Position numbers and translations under genes: made by a program
The notes under the pieces: generated by a model
Told to the model about the DNA's origin: nothing
Database searches by the model: none
What the model saw: the letters and a program-made list of their open reading frames with translations, nothing else
Part shown: piece by piece, positions 41,273 through 50,680 of the stretch
Position numbering within the stretch: position 1 is the stretch's first letter
How the letters are laid out: each line of letters opens with the position of its first letter
Assembly (NCBI RefSeq): GCF_029457495.1
Contig: NZ_CP120361.1
Location: 3,488,001-3,552,000 of the forward strand
DNA: 64,000 nt
Source of the DNA: Chelativorans sp. AA-79
GTDB lineage: Bacteria; Pseudomonadota; Alphaproteobacteria; Rhizobiales; Rhizobiaceae
Reading direction: 5' to 3'

Positions 41273-42688
41273 ATGCCCCGTTCCCTCATCGAGTCCTTCG
41301 ACTGTTCGCCCGAGAAGCTCAAGTCCCTCGTCTCGGAAACCATCTCGGGCGCGGATGACGGCGAGTTGTTCATGGAATACCGCGAAGGCGAGGCGCTGGT
41401 CTTCGACAACGGAAGGCTGAAGACGGCGAGCTTCAACACCGACCAGGGCTTCGGCCTGCGGGCGGTCGCCGGCGAGGCGACGGGCTACGCCCATGCGAGC
41501 GAGCTTTCGGAGGCAGCGCTCAGGCGGGCGGCCGACGCCGTTGCCGCCGTCAAGCAGGGCTATTCCGGCACGCTTGCCGCGCCGCCCGCGGGCACGAATC
41601 AGCGTCTTTACGGCGAGGAAAACCCCATTGCCGCTCCCGGTTTCGAGGAGAAGGCCAAGCTCCTGCAGGAGATCGACGGGTGGCTGCGCGCCAAGGACCC
41701 GCGCGTGCGCCAGGTGACGGCGTCGCTCGCCGCTTCCTGGCAGCATGTGGAGATCCTGCGCGCCGATGGGCAGCTTGCTCGCGACATCCGCCCGCTGGTG
41801 CGCATGCACGTCTCCGTGGTCGTCGGTGATGGCGACCGGCTGGAAAGCGGCTCCTACGGGATGGGCGGCCGCAAGGGCTTCGGCGAGTTCGTCGCCGAAG
41901 ATTCGTGGCGTTTCGCTGCCGGAGAGGCATTGCGCCAGGCACTGGTGAACCTGGAAGCCGCCCCGGCGCCCGCCGGCACCTTCGACATCGTGCTCGCCAA
42001 TGGCTGGCCGGGCGTGATGCTGCACGAGGCGGTGGGCCACGGGCTCGAGGGCGACTTCAACCGCAAGAAGACCTCCGCCTTCGCCGGCCTGATGGGCGAG
42101 CAGGTGGCAGCCAAGGGCGTGACCGTGGTCGATGACGGCACGATCGGCGAGCGGCGGGGCTCGCTGACCATCGACGACGAGGGCACGTCCACCAACCGGA
42201 CGGTGCTGATCGAGGACGGCAAGCTGGTGGGCTACATGCAGGACCGCCTGAATGCCCGCCTGATGGGCATGCGGCCGACCGGCAATGGCAGGCGCGAATC
42301 CTACGCGCATGTGCCCATGCCGCGCATGACCAACACCTACATGATGGGCGGCGACAGGACGCCGGAAGAGATCCTCGCATCCGTGAAGAAGGGCATCTAT
42401 GCCGTCTCCTTCGGCGGCGGGCAGGTGGACATCACCTCCGGCAAGTTCGTCTTCGACTGCACCGAAGCCTATATGATCGAGGACGGAAAGGTGACCCGCC
42501 CCATCAAGGGCGCGACACTCATCGGCAACGGGCCGGACGCGATGAAGCGGGTCTCCATGCTCGGCAACGACATGAAGCTCGACACCGGGATCGGCACCTG
42601 CGGGAAGGCGGGCCAGGGCGTGCCGGTGGGCGTGGGCCAGCCGCATCTCAGGATGGACCAGATGACGGTGGGCGGCACGCAGGCGTGA
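41273..42688 (+). CDS. tldD: Metalloprotease TldD
   Basis: A 471-residue U62-family protease subunit. The zinc motif HEAVGH (His251, Glu252, His256; HExxxH) lies in GVMLHEAVGHGLEGDFNRK, and the C-terminal VFDCTEAYMIEDGKVTRPIKGATLIGNG supplies the remaining Cys/Glu zinc-ligand region. TldD with TldE degrades unfolded peptides and processes peptide natural products such as microcins and PQQ-like substrates. No tldE is visible in this window. The sirtuin gene begins at or just after its stop, so the two form an operon. Confidence 0.96.
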   Translation: MPRSLIESFDCSPEKLKSLVSETISGADDGELFMEYREGEALVFDNGRLKTASFNTDQGFGLRAVAGEATGYAHASELSEAALRRAADAVAAVKQGYSGTLAAPPAGTNQRLYGEENPIAAPGFEEKAKLLQEIDGWLRAKDPRVRQVTASLAASWQHVEILRADGQLARDIRPLVRMHVSVVVGDGDRLESGSYGMGGRKGFGEFVAEDSWRFAAGEALRQALVNLEAAPAPAGTFDIVLANGWPGVMLHEAVGHGLEGDFNRKKTSAFAGLMGEQVAAKGVTVVDDGTIGERRGSLTIDDEGTSTNRTVLIEDGKLVGYMQDRLNARLMGMRPTGNGRRESYAHVPMPRMTNTYMMGGDRTPEEILASVKKGIYAVSFGGGQVDITSGKFVFDCTEAYMIEDGKVTRPIKGATLIGNGPDAMKRVSMLGNDMKLDTGIGTCGKAGQGVPVGVGQPHLRMDQMTVGGTQA

Positions 42689-42690
42689 CC

Positions 42691-43401
42691 ATGGCGGGTT
42701 CCGTCATCATCCTGACCGGGGCCGGAATCTCAGCCGAATCGGGTGTGGACACGTTCCGCGACAAGAACGGCATCTGGTCGCGATATGATCTTCGTGAGGT
42801 CGCGACACCCGAGGGGTTTACCGCCAATCCGGCGTTGGTGCACGCCTTCTACAATGATCGCCGCAGCCAGTTGCCGCGGGTCGAGCCCAATGCCGCCCAT
42901 TTCGCCCTCGCCGAGCTCGAATGCCTGCATCGTGGCAGCGTGCTGGTGGTTACCCAGAATATCGATGATCTGCACGAGCGCGCCGGATCTAAGAACCTGA
43001 TCCACATGCACGGGGAATTGGCGAAGGCGCTCTGCGCCCGATGCGGCGCGCGCCACGAATGGCGGGGGCCGCTTTCCACGGACCTTTCCTGTCCGGGATG
43101 CGGGATCCCGGGTGCGCTCAGGCCCGACGTCGTGTGGTTCGGCGAGATGCCCTATCACATGGACCGCATCTACGAAGCGCTGTCCACCTGCGACCTCTTC
43201 CTGTCGATAGGCACGAGCGGCAGCGTCTATCCGGCAGCGCAATTCGTGGAGGAAGCCGCCCGTGCAGGCGCGCGCACGGTCGAACTCAACCTCGAACCGT
43301 CGGAGAACGTCTATAGCTTCGATGAAGCCGTTCACGGCCCCGCCAGCAAGATCGTGCCCGCCTATGTGAATCGCATCCTTTCTGGCGGAACAGAGGTCTA
43401 G
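42691..43401 (+). CDS. cobB: NAD-dependent protein deacylase (sirtuin, CobB type)
   Basis: A 236-residue class III sirtuin. Key blocks are LTGAGISAESGVDTFRDKNGIW (NAD-binding GAGxS), TQNIDDLHERAG, the catalytic His in IHMHGEL, the zinc tetrad CARC and CPGC, and LRPDVVWFGEMP. Residues YND RR near position 52 resemble the Tyr-Arg pair of SIRT5-like desuccinylases. It removes acyl groups from lysines, for example on acetyl-CoA synthetase. A GTG six bases earlier (42685) overlaps the tldD stop as GTGA and could be the real start. Either way the genes are coupled. Confidence 0.93.
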   Translation: MAGSVIILTGAGISAESGVDTFRDKNGIWSRYDLREVATPEGFTANPALVHAFYNDRRSQLPRVEPNAAHFALAELECLHRGSVLVVTQNIDDLHERAGSKNLIHMHGELAKALCARCGARHEWRGPLSTDLSCPGCGIPGALRPDVVWFGEMPYHMDRIYEALSTCDLFLSIGTSGSVYPAAQFVEEAARAGARTVELNLEPSENVYSFDEAVHGPASKIVPAYVNRILSGGTEV

Positions 43402-43468
43402 ACAACCAGACCAATCCTCCTGAAGTGCATGCGCTCGCCGCCGCTCTACCTCTTCGTTTCTACTGCTT

Positions 43469-43501
43469 CTGAATCGCCGGGTGATTCACCGGCTGCTTCA
43501 G
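43469..43501 (-). other. Hairpin overlapping the RNA methyltransferase stop codon
   Basis: On the minus strand CTGAA and GCCGG pair with CCGGC and TTCAG around an 8-base loop. The stem includes the TGA stop at 43498-43500. No U-run follows, so termination activity is doubtful. It may instead protect the 3' end. Confidence 0.3.
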
Positions 43502-44742
43502 CCGCGCTGTTTCCCGCGCTCCAGCAACGCCACCACCTCCACATGCGGCGACCAGAGGAACTGGTCGATGGGCGTGATGCTTACGACGCCGTAGCCGCCT
43601 TCGACGAGAATCGCGAGATCTCGCGCCAGCGTGCCGGGATTGCAGGAGACGGCGGCGACGCGCGCGACGGTCGAGCGCGCGATCTGGCGGCACTGGGCCT
43701 CGGCTCCGGCGCGCGGCGGATCGAACACCAGGCCGTCGAAACGGTCGAGATCCTTGGCAGAGAGAGGCCGGTTGAACAGGTCGCGCTTTTCCACGGAGAC
43801 CGGCTTCAAGCCGATGGCGCGTTTCGCCGCTTCCTCCAGCGCCGCGAGAGCCGCGGCGTCTCCCTCGGCCGCATGCACGCGCGATTCGCGGGCCAGGCGC
43901 AGCGCGAAGGTGCCGCTGCCGGCAAAGAGGTCCGCGACATGCTTCGCGCCCTTGAGATGCGCGGTGACAAGGCCGGCCATCGCCTGCTCCGCCTGTTCCG
44001 CCGCCTGCAGGAAGCCGCCTGCGGGAACGGCCACCGGCACATCGCCGAACAGCACCACCGGCCTTTCGCGCTCCACCAGCACTTCGCCGCCGACGGAAAG
44101 CCGTGCGAATCCCCTGGCAAGGACGAGATCCACCGCCTGCCGGCGTTTACGCTCGCCAAGCCTCTCCGCCGCGCCCTCGGTCGCGATGTCGAGGCCCGTC
44201 CGGGTGGCGGTGACCGTGACGTGGAACGGCTTCGGCCCCATCGCGATCAGAGCCGCCAGCGCACGCAGGTCGGGAAGGGCCGCGACGATCTGCGGTGCCG
44301 CGACCGGGCAGGACTCGATCTCCACGATCCGGTGGGATTGCGCCGCATTGAAGCCCAGAAGAGCGCGCCCGCCTGCCGCCCGCGCCGTGAAGGTGACGCG
44401 CCGGCGGGAGGCGGGCGGGCAGAGGACGAGCGATTCAACATTTTCGGGAAGGCCCCGGGTCCGGAGTGCGCGCACCACCTTTTCGCGCTTCCATTCCGCA
44501 TAGGCCGCTGGCGCCATATGCTGCACCGAGCAGCCGCCGCACACGCCGAAATGCGGGCTCGCCGGATCGACCCGAACAGGTGACGGCTTTTCGACCGCCA
44601 GCAGGGTCCCGCGTTGCTTCTCCACGTGGGCGAGGACTTCCTCGCCGGGTAGCGCGAAGGGCACATAGACCGGGCCCTCCGGCGTATGCGCAACGCCGTC
44701 GCCCTGCGCGCCCAACGCGTCGATGGTGAGACGGACGCTCAT
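43498..44742 (-). CDS. 23S rRNA/tRNA uracil-C5 methyltransferase (RumA/RlmD/TrmA family)
   Basis: A 414-residue class I SAM-dependent RNA methyltransferase. An N-terminal TRAM-like OB domain (about 1-55) precedes FGVCGGCSVQHM, which supplies Cys for an iron-sulfur cluster as in RlmD. The AdoMet site is VADLFAGSGTFALRLA, followed by FDPPRAG and the catalytic Cys in AAVSCNPGTLARDL. It methylates uridine at C5, probably in 23S rRNA; the exact position cannot be told. It overlaps the tlyA stop by 4 bases (ATGA) and is co-translated with that second rRNA methylase. Confidence 0.9.
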   Translation of the reverse strand: MSVRLTIDALGAQGDGVAHTPEGPVYVPFALPGEEVLAHVEKQRGTLLAVEKPSPVRVDPASPHFGVCGGCSVQHMAPAAYAEWKREKVVRALRTRGLPENVESLVLCPPASRRRVTFTARAAGGRALLGFNAAQSHRIVEIESCPVAAPQIVAALPDLRALAALIAMGPKPFHVTVTATRTGLDIATEGAAERLGERKRRQAVDLVLARGFARLSVGGEVLVERERPVVLFGDVPVAVPAGGFLQAAEQAEQAMAGLVTAHLKGAKHVADLFAGSGTFALRLARESRVHAAEGDAAALAALEEAAKRAIGLKPVSVEKRDLFNRPLSAKDLDRFDGLVFDPPRAGAEAQCRQIARSTVARVAAVSCNPGTLARDLAILVEGGYGVVSITPIDQFLWSPHVEVVALLERGKQRG

Positions 44743-45494
44743 GCCTTCCGCCCGGCCAGCAGGAACTCGCGGTTGCCGTCGCCACCCTCGATGGGAGACG
44801 GGGCAAGGCCGATGTTCCGCCAGCCTTGGTTGGTCCCGAGCCACGCGGCGATGTCGCGGGCGATCTCCTCCGCCATCTGCGGCTCGCGCAGGAGCCCGCC
44901 TTTCCCGATCGCCTCGCGGCCTGCCTCGAACTGCGGCTTGACGAGGAAGAGCCCCTGTGCGCCCTGCCCCGCCATTTCGAGCGCCGGCGGCAGCGCGAGC
45001 TTCAGCGAGATGAAGCTGACGTCGGAGACGAGGAAATCCGGCCTGCGGCCACCGATCGCCTCGAGCGTGAGATGGCGGGCGTTCACGCCTTCGAGGCAGG
45101 TGACGCGGGAATCCTCGCGCAGCCTCCGGTCCATCTGGCCCGTGCCGACGTCGATGGCCGTGACATGCGTTGCACCACGTTCCAGAAGCACCTGCGTGAA
45201 GCCGCCTGTCGAGGCGCCGACATCGAGAGCCTCCGCGCCCTTGGGATCGAGGCCGAAAGCATCGAGCCCGTGGACGAGCTTCAGCGCCGCACGTGAGACA
45301 TAGCGGCGGGCCGGGTCGTCGACCGCGATTTCCACATCGGCGGCAACGGCTTGGCCGGGCTTCTCCGCCATCATGCCCCCCACGCGAACCGTACCGCGCA
45401 GTACGGCATCCCGGGCCCGCGCCCGGGTCTCGAATATCCCGCGCTCGACCAGAAGCTGGTCGAGGCGGATGCGGGAGGAGGTCGGTGCAGCCAT
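44739..45494 (-). CDS. tlyA: TlyA family rRNA methyltransferase/putative hemolysin
   Basis: A 251-residue protein. The N-terminal S4 RNA-binding domain (about 8-65; RLDQLLVERGIFETRARARDAV) is followed by an FtsJ/RrmJ-like 2'-O-methyltransferase domain. It has AdoMet motif LDVGASTGGFTQVLLE, Asp in VSDVSFISL and Lys/Glu in VKPQFEAG, consistent with the K-D-K-E tetrad. Mycobacterial TlyA modifies 16S and 23S rRNA. The hemolysin name is historical. The ATG at 45494 is chosen from the conserved start of the S4 domain. It is followed by the RNA methyltransferase and preceded by a MITE-like repeat that separates it from dxs. Confidence 0.93.
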   Translation of the reverse strand: MAAPTSSRIRLDQLLVERGIFETRARARDAVLRGTVRVGGMMAEKPGQAVAADVEIAVDDPARRYVSRAALKLVHGLDAFGLDPKGAEALDVGASTGGFTQVLLERGATHVTAIDVGTGQMDRRLREDSRVTCLEGVNARHLTLEAIGGRRPDFLVSDVSFISLKLALPPALEMAGQGAQGLFLVKPQFEAGREAIGKGGLLREPQMAEEIARDIAAWLGTNQGWRNIGLAPSPIEGGDGNREFLLAGRKA

Positions 45495-45543
45495 GGACTG
45501 TTCAATGAATGATGGGGCATCGCATAGCAAGCTGGGAGGTTTA

Positions 45544-45706
45544 CCCCTCACTTGTGCTACGCCGTCGCTTCCGCAAAATGATTGCGTTGGCGATCGGCAG
45601 AGAGGTCGATGCAAGCGTTATCTCTCCCCTTGTGGGAGAAAAAGCGATTTCGACATCTTAGCCAGAGCGAAGCGGAGGCTAAGTGTTAGAAATCGCAAGT
45701 GAGGGG
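45544..45706 (-). repeat. MITE-like palindromic element, copy 2
   Basis: A 163-bp element with perfect 11-bp terminal inverted repeats, CCCCTCACTTG (45544-45554) and its complement (45696-45706). Read on the minus strand, its first half aligns with the element at 32449-32581 (shared blocks TTCTAACACTT, GGCTAAGATGT, GAAATCGCTT and a CTCCC hairpin), with an 11-bp insertion in the first hairpin loop. The second halves differ apart from the terminus. It lies between dxs (11 bp from its stop) and tlyA and carries no gene. Confidence 0.85.
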
Positions 45707-45716
45707 CAACGTGCCC

Positions 45717-47663
45717 TCACGCCCGCGCCGCCTGCTCCGTCTGCCCGAGCGCGGCGAAGACCGTGCGCACGATGCCGGCGGCGTCGAGCCCGGCATCGGC
45801 GTACATCTTCTCCGGCTTCGCCTGATCCATAAAGAGATCCGGCATCACCAGCGGGCGAACCTTGAGCCCGTTTTCCAGGAGGCCGCCATGGGCGAGGAAA
45901 TGCAGGACATGCGCGCCGAAGCCGCCGATGGAACCCTCCTCGACCGTCACGAGCACCTCGTGCTCACGCGCAAGGCGCGTGACGAGACCGGCGTCGAGCG
46001 GCTTGGCGAAGCGTGCGTCGGCAACGGTGGTCGAAAGCCCGGCAGCTTCCAGCTCGTCCGCCGCCTTCAGGCATTCGGCGAGCCGCGTGCCGAGCGAAAG
46101 GAGCGCGATCTTGCTGCCTTCGCGGAGGATGCGGCCCTTGCCGATCTCGAGCACCTCGCCGCGCTCCGGCATCGCCACGCCCACGCCTTCGCCGCGCGGA
46201 TAGCGGAGGGCGATCGGGCTCTCGTCATGGACGGCGGCCGTGCGCACCATGTGCTTTAGCTCCGCCTCGTCGGCGGCCGCCATCACCACCATGTTGGGCA
46301 GGGTGGCGAGATAGGTGACGTCGAAGGCGCCGCAATGGGTGGCGCCGTCGGCCCCCACGAAGCCGGCGCGGTCGATGGCGAAGCGGACCGGCAGGTTCTG
46401 GATCGCCACGTCGTGCACCACCTGATCGTAGCCGCGCTGCAGGAAAGTGGAATAGATGGCGGCGAAAGGACGGTACCCCTCGCTCGCAAGGCCGGCCGCG
46501 AAGGTCACCGCATGCTGCTCGGCGATGCCCACGTCGAAGATGCGCTCGGGGAACTCCTTGCCGAAAAGGTCGAGGCCGGTTCCCGACGGCATGGCCGCCG
46601 TGATGGCGACGACGCGCTCGTCCTCCCGCGCTTCCTGGACAAGGGCCTGGGCGAAGACCTTCGTATAGCTCGGCGCGCCCGCAGGCGACTTCGCCTGGGC
46701 GCCGGTGATGACGTCGAACTTGGCGACGCCGTGATATTTGTCCGCAGCCGCTTCGGCCGGCGGGTAGCCCTTGCCCTTCTGGGTGACCACATGGATCAGC
46801 ACCGGGCCGGTGCCGTGGTCGCGCACGTTGCGCAGCACCGGTACGAGCGCTTCCAGGTCATGGCCGTCGATCGGGCCGATATGGAAAAATCCCATCTCTT
46901 CGAAGAGCGTGCCGCCCGTCACGTAGCCGCGGGCGTGCTCGACGGCGCGGGTGATGGCGCGGTCGACGGCCCTGCCCAGATGGGAGGTGAGCTTCTTGCC
47001 GACGTCGCGGATGCCCTGATAGGTGCGGCCGGAGGCGAGACGCGCCAGATAGGTGCTCATGGCCCCGGTGGGCGGCGCGATCGACATGTCGTTGTCGTTG
47101 AGGATGACGATCAGCCGAGCGTCGAGCGCGCCGGCATTGTTCATAGCCTCGTAGGCCATGCCGGCCGAGAGCGCGCCATCGCCGATCACGGAGATCACGT
47201 GCCGCTGCCCGCCCGACAGATCGCGCGCCACGGCCATGCCGAGCCCGGCTGAAATGGAGGTTGAAGAATGGGCGGCGCCGAAGGGATCGTATTCGCTCTC
47301 GGCGCGCTTGGTGAAGCCGGACAGCCCCCCCTCCTGGCGCAGCGTACGGATGCGGTCGCGCCGGCCGGTCAGGATCTTGTGCGGATAGGCCTGGTGGCCA
47401 ACGTCCCAGATCAGCCGGTCATGCGGGGTGTCGAACACATGGTGGAGCGCCACCGTAAGCTCGACCACGCCCAGGCCGGCGCCAAGATGCCCGCCCGTCT
47501 GCGAGACGGCGTCGATCACCTCCGCGCGCAACTCCTCCGCAAGCCGCGGCAGGTCCTCCTCGGGGATCTGCTTCAGGTCGGACGGGAAGCGGATGCGATC
47601 CAGTAGCGGCGTTTCGGGCGGCGATTTGACACCCTGCCGGTTCTCATCTTGGGTCTTGGACAT
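45717..47663 (-). CDS. dxs: 1-deoxy-D-xylulose-5-phosphate synthase
   Basis: A 648-residue thiamine-diphosphate enzyme making DXP from pyruvate and glyceraldehyde 3-phosphate, the first and controlling step of the MEP isoprenoid pathway. Visible are [18 protein letters not shown] (His near the cofactor), the ThDP/Mg motif [18 protein letters not shown] with ILNDNDMSI, the catalytic Glu in [15 protein letters not shown], and the C-terminal transketolase domain. ATG 47663 starts the conserved SKTQDEN leader; the frame is open upstream. It follows the pirin gene by 50 bp. The terminal MEP enzyme IspH is encoded at 32.6 kb. Confidence 0.97.
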   Translation of the reverse strand: MSKTQDENRQGVKSPPETPLLDRIRFPSDLKQIPEEDLPRLAEELRAEVIDAVSQTGGHLGAGLGVVELTVALHHVFDTPHDRLIWDVGHQAYPHKILTGRRDRIRTLRQEGGLSGFTKRAESEYDPFGAAHSSTSISAGLGMAVARDLSGGQRHVISVIGDGALSAGMAYEAMNNAGALDARLIVILNDNDMSIAPPTGAMSTYLARLASGRTYQGIRDVGKKLTSHLGRAVDRAITRAVEHARGYVTGGTLFEEMGFFHIGPIDGHDLEALVPVLRNVRDHGTGPVLIHVVTQKGKGYPPAEAAADKYHGVAKFDVITGAQAKSPAGAPSYTKVFAQALVQEAREDERVVAITAAMPSGTGLDLFGKEFPERIFDVGIAEQHAVTFAAGLASEGYRPFAAIYSTFLQRGYDQVVHDVAIQNLPVRFAIDRAGFVGADGATHCGAFDVTYLATLPNMVVMAAADEAELKHMVRTAAVHDESPIALRYPRGEGVGVAMPERGEVLEIGKGRILREGSKIALLSLGTRLAECLKAADELEAAGLSTTVADARFAKPLDAGLVTRLAREHEVLVTVEEGSIGGFGAHVLHFLAHGGLLENGLKVRPLVMPDLFMDQAKPEKMYADAGLDAAGIVRTVFAALGQTEQAARA

Positions 47664-47713
47664 AAGCTCTCGCGTGGCTGAATTGTGGTCGCAGGGGCGC
47701 CTTCCCGCACGTC

Positions 47714-48634
47714 TCATTGCTCGGGCAAGGGCACGAATTCCTCCTCGTCGCCCGGCACGATGTCGAAGCGGCCCGTGCGCCATTCCTCCTTCGCCTGCTC
47801 GATGCGTTCCTTAGAGGAAGAAACGAAATTCCACCAGATATAGCGCCGCGAGCCAAGGGCTGCACCACCAAACAGCATAAAATGTGCGCCTGTTCCCGTG
47901 CCGACCACGATCTCGTCTCCCGGACGGAACACGAGCAGCCGGTCGGACGGGAATTCGTCGCCCGTGATCCCGACCGTGCCGTCCAGCACATAGATGGCGC
48001 GCTCCTCCGCGTCTGCCGGGATCTGGAAACGGGCCCCGGGCTCGAGGCGTATGTCGGCGTAAAGCGTCTCCGTCGCCGTCCGCACCGGCGCGCGCAGGCC
48101 ATGGAGACGGCCGATGATCACGCGGCCGGACACGCCTTCGGCCTCGATCACCGGAAGATCCTTGCGCAACGTGTTGGAGAAGGTGGGGTCCACCTCCTCG
48201 CCGCCGTCGGGCAGCGCCAGCCAGGTCTGGAGGCCGGAAACCGAAAGCGGCCCGCCGCGCATCTCCTCGGGCGTACGCTCCGAATGCACGATGCCGCGGC
48301 CGGCCGTCATCAGGTTCAGGTCGCCCGGCGCGATCACCATCTCGGTGCCCAGCGAATCCCGGTGGCGGATGCGCCCGTCGAAGAGATAGGTGACCGTGGC
48401 GAGCCCGATATGCGGATGCGGCTTCACGTCGAGCGCCTGGCCCGCCCGCAGGATGGCGGGGCCCATGCGATCGAAGAAGATGAAGGGCCCCACCAGGCGC
48501 CGACGGGACGAAGGAAGCGCACGGCGCACCTGAAACTCGCCGATATCGGCGGTGCGCGGCACGATCAGCGTCTCGATCGCGTCGCAGGAGAGCGCGTCAC
48601 CCGGTTCCGGGTCCTTGCCGGGAAAGAAACTCAT
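47714..48634 (-). CDS. Pirin family protein
   Basis: A 306-residue bicupin. The N-terminal cupin has the iron-binding residues in [17 protein letters not shown] (two His) and [13 protein letters not shown] (His and Glu). The C-terminal cupin is recognised by [15 protein letters not shown] and [20 protein letters not shown]. Bacterial pirins can act as quercetinases or as protein partners (for example of pyruvate dehydrogenase); the activity here is unknown. The gene is inserted between xseB (84 bp upstream) and dxs, genes that are neighbours in many proteobacteria. Confidence 0.92.
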   Translation of the reverse strand: MSFFPGKDPEPGDALSCDAIETLIVPRTADIGEFQVRRALPSSRRRLVGPFIFFDRMGPAILRAGQALDVKPHPHIGLATVTYLFDGRIRHRDSLGTEMVIAPGDLNLMTAGRGIVHSERTPEEMRGGPLSVSGLQTWLALPDGGEEVDPTFSNTLRKDLPVIEAEGVSGRVIIGRLHGLRAPVRTATETLYADIRLEPGARFQIPADAEERAIYVLDGTVGITGDEFPSDRLLVFRPGDEIVVGTGTGAHFMLFGGAALGSRRYIWWNFVSSSKERIEQAKEEWRTGRFDIVPGDEEEFVPLPEQ

Positions 48635-48718
48635 GGATGGATTCCTCGCACCGAAACCGGCGGAGCTTAGACCTCTTCTAAAGTGGTAGCCACCCCCCTC
48701 GCGGCGACGGTCCGTCCA

Positions 48719-48985
48719 TCAGGCCTGATCGAGCGGCTCAGTACCGACGGGTACGCCTTCACGGGAAAGACGGATCTTCTCCACCTTGTCCTCCGCCGCT
48801 TTCAGGAGGCGGTCGCAATGGGCCTTCAGCGCCTCGCCGCGCTCATAGATGCGGATCGACTGCTCCAGCGGCACGTCGCCGCGTTCCAGGTCGTTGACGA
48901 TGTTCTCCAGCGCCTCCAGCGCCTGCTCGAAGCTCATGGCCTTGATGTCGTCATTTGTCCCGGCGGTATCGTTTCCGGTGTTCAT
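48719..48985 (-). CDS. xseB: Exodeoxyribonuclease VII small subunit
   Basis: An 88-residue, mostly helical protein with the XseB core [37 protein letters not shown]. With XseA it forms the exonuclease that degrades single-stranded DNA into short oligonucleotides. The large-subunit gene is not in this window. It starts 3 bp after the stop of the histone-deacetylase-family gene, so they are probably co-transcribed. Confidence 0.95.
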   Translation of the reverse strand: MNTGNDTAGTNDDIKAMSFEQALEALENIVNDLERGDVPLEQSIRIYERGEALKAHCDRLLKAAEDKVEKIRLSREGVPVGTEPLDQA

Positions 48986-48988
48986 GCT

Positions 48989-49915
48989 TCATCCTTTCAT
49001 CAAGCACCCGACATGGGCGGCCACGGACAGCCCCAGTCCCTCAAGGTCGTAACCGCCTTCCAGTAGGCTGACAAGCCGGTTGCCGGACCAGCGCCCGGCA
49101 CGCTCCATCAGCATGGACGTGGCCGAGCCGAAGTCCCGCTCGGTAAAATTGAGCTCTGCCAACGGATCGCGGTAATGGGCATCGAAACCCGCCGAAATAA
49201 TGATGATGTCGGGGCGGAAGTCATCGATCCGGGGAAGGATGACGCTTTCCAGAGCCTCGCGGAGGGCCTCCCCGTCGGAACCCGGCGCAAGCGGGAGATT
49301 GACGATGTTGCCCGCCCCGGTCTCCGAGGCCGCGCCCGTTCCCGGATAAAGCGGCATCTGATGCGTCGAGCAGTAGAGAACGGAAGGATCGTCCCAGAAG
49401 ATGTCCTGCGTGCCGTTGCCGTGATGCACGTCCCAATCGACAATGGCCACGCGCTCGGCCCCATGCGCCTTCTGCGCGTGGCGCGCGGCTATTGCGGCGT
49501 TGTTGAAGAGGCAGAAGCCCATCGCCCGGTCCTTCTCCGCATGGTGGCCGGGCGGGCGGGCGGCGACGAACACGTTGTCGGCGCGCCCTTCGAACACGTC
49601 GTCCACCGCGGCGGTGGCGGCGCCGACCGCAGTCAGCGCGGCATCCCAGCTGCGGGGACCGACGACGGTATCCGCATCGATCCGCGCCAGCCCCTCGTGC
49701 GGGATCTCCGCCCTGATCCGGCGGGCATAGGTCTCCGGATGGGCGAGCAGGATGGCCGTCTCGTCAGCCATCGGCGCCTCGACGCGGTCCAGCGGAGCGA
49801 AAACGTCATGCGCGAGCACCTTGGCGATCGCGCGCAGGCGATCGGGCCGTTCGGGATGCCCTGGAGGCGTCAGATGCTCCAGATAGACGGGGTGGGTGTA
49901 TAATCGCGTGGCCAT
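48989..49915 (-). CDS. Histone deacetylase-family amidohydrolase
   Basis: A 308-residue class II HDAC-like hydrolase (acetoin-utilisation/acetylpolyamine amidohydrolase group). Motifs are HPERPDRLRAI, RPPGHHAEKDRAMGFCLFNNAAIAA (catalytic His pair), the zinc ligands in IVDWDVHHGNGTQDIF, and ISAGFDAHYRDPL with the second zinc Asp. It deacetylates a small molecule or a protein lysine in the cytosol. A GTG 36 bases upstream (49951) is an alternative start. ATG 49915 matches the usual N-terminus TRLYTHPVYLEH. It is the first gene of the HDAC-xseB-pirin-dxs string. Confidence 0.92.
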   Translation of the reverse strand: MATRLYTHPVYLEHLTPPGHPERPDRLRAIAKVLAHDVFAPLDRVEAPMADETAILLAHPETYARRIRAEIPHEGLARIDADTVVGPRSWDAALTAVGAATAAVDDVFEGRADNVFVAARPPGHHAEKDRAMGFCLFNNAAIAARHAQKAHGAERVAIVDWDVHHGNGTQDIFWDDPSVLYCSTHQMPLYPGTGAASETGAGNIVNLPLAPGSDGEALREALESVILPRIDDFRPDIIIISAGFDAHYRDPLAELNFTERDFGSATSMLMERAGRWSGNRLVSLLEGGYDLEGLGLSVAAHVGCLMKG

Positions 49916-49980
49916 GGGCCCGGTATAAGGGCCGGCAGGCGGTTTGGCCACGCGGAGAATGACGCCTCAACAGGGATTCG

Positions 49981-50076
49981 GTGAATGGCGAATAGCGAAT
50001 AGCGAATAGATGGTTCGGGCGGGGAGTGGGGTGTCACCCCAGCCCCCGTCTCGCTAATCGCTATCTGCTATCCGCT
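49981..50076. repeat. Opposed heptanucleotide arrays, element 1
   Basis: The left side is GTGAATG followed by three perfect GCGAATA heptamers (49988-50008). The right side, read on the minus strand, is GCGGATA, GCAGATA, GCGATTA, GCGA (50052-50076). The two arrays point toward each other across about 43 bp. The right array runs into the 3' end of the TetR gene and supplies its last codons and TAG stop. A sister element lies at 53164-53286. Confidence 0.8.
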
Positions 50077-50666
50077 TTCTTCACCAGCAGCCCGTCCAGG
50101 AACACCTTCAACGCCTCGACCGCCTTTCGCGTTGCCTCCTCCGGATCCGCCGAATTGGCAATCCACAGGGATGCGTACAAGGTCGCGCCGCTGATGAGCC
50201 TCGCCAGTGCCTCCGGGTCGGCGGGCGCGATCCTTCCCTCCTCGACAAAGCGCTTCAGGTTTGTGGTGAGGGAGGTGATGCACGCGGTCTGGCTCGGCCA
50301 TGTGGAGGGATCTCCCAAGACCGCGGGTCCGTCCCGCAGCACGATGCGCTGTATCTCCGGTTCCAGAGCCATTTCCACATAGGCGATGCATTCATCGACA
50401 AAGCCCTGCCACGGATCCGGGGCACGCGCGGAGATGGTGCAGAGACGCTCGTTCATCTCGGCATCGATCTCTTTGATGACGGCCTCCAGAAGACCCTTCT
50501 TGTCACCGAAATGGTGGTAGAGGGCGCCGCGCGTCAGGCCGGCCGCCGCCGTGAAATCGTCCATCGACGCCTCCGCATAGCCCACGGTGCCGAAGGCGTG
50601 GCGCGCGGCCGCCAACAGCTTGGCCCTGGTTTCCGCGATCATTTCGCTGCGAGGTTTGTGCGCCAT
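50061..50666 (-). CDS. TetR family transcriptional regulator
   Basis: A 201-residue repressor. The N-terminal helix-turn-helix (about 28-50) is TAAAGLTRGALYHHFGDKKGLLEAV, the TetR signature. The C-terminal ligand domain is mostly helical (from about 60), with Trp/Tyr residues in IAYVEMALEPEIQRIVLRDGPAVLG. It is divergent from an MFS transporter, and three matching palindromes lie in the 120-bp gap. It almost surely represses itself and the transporter until an effector binds. The final residues (ADSR) and the stop are encoded by the heptamer repeat, so the C-terminus was shaped by the repeat's insertion or growth. Confidence 0.93.
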   Translation of the reverse strand: MAHKPRSEMIAETRAKLLAAARHAFGTVGYAEASMDDFTAAAGLTRGALYHHFGDKKGLLEAVIKEIDAEMNERLCTISARAPDPWQGFVDECIAYVEMALEPEIQRIVLRDGPAVLGDPSTWPSQTACITSLTTNLKRFVEEGRIAPADPEALARLISGATLYASLWIANSADPEEATRKAVEALKVFLDGLLVKKADSR

Positions 50667-50680
50667 TTCACTCCTTTGAG

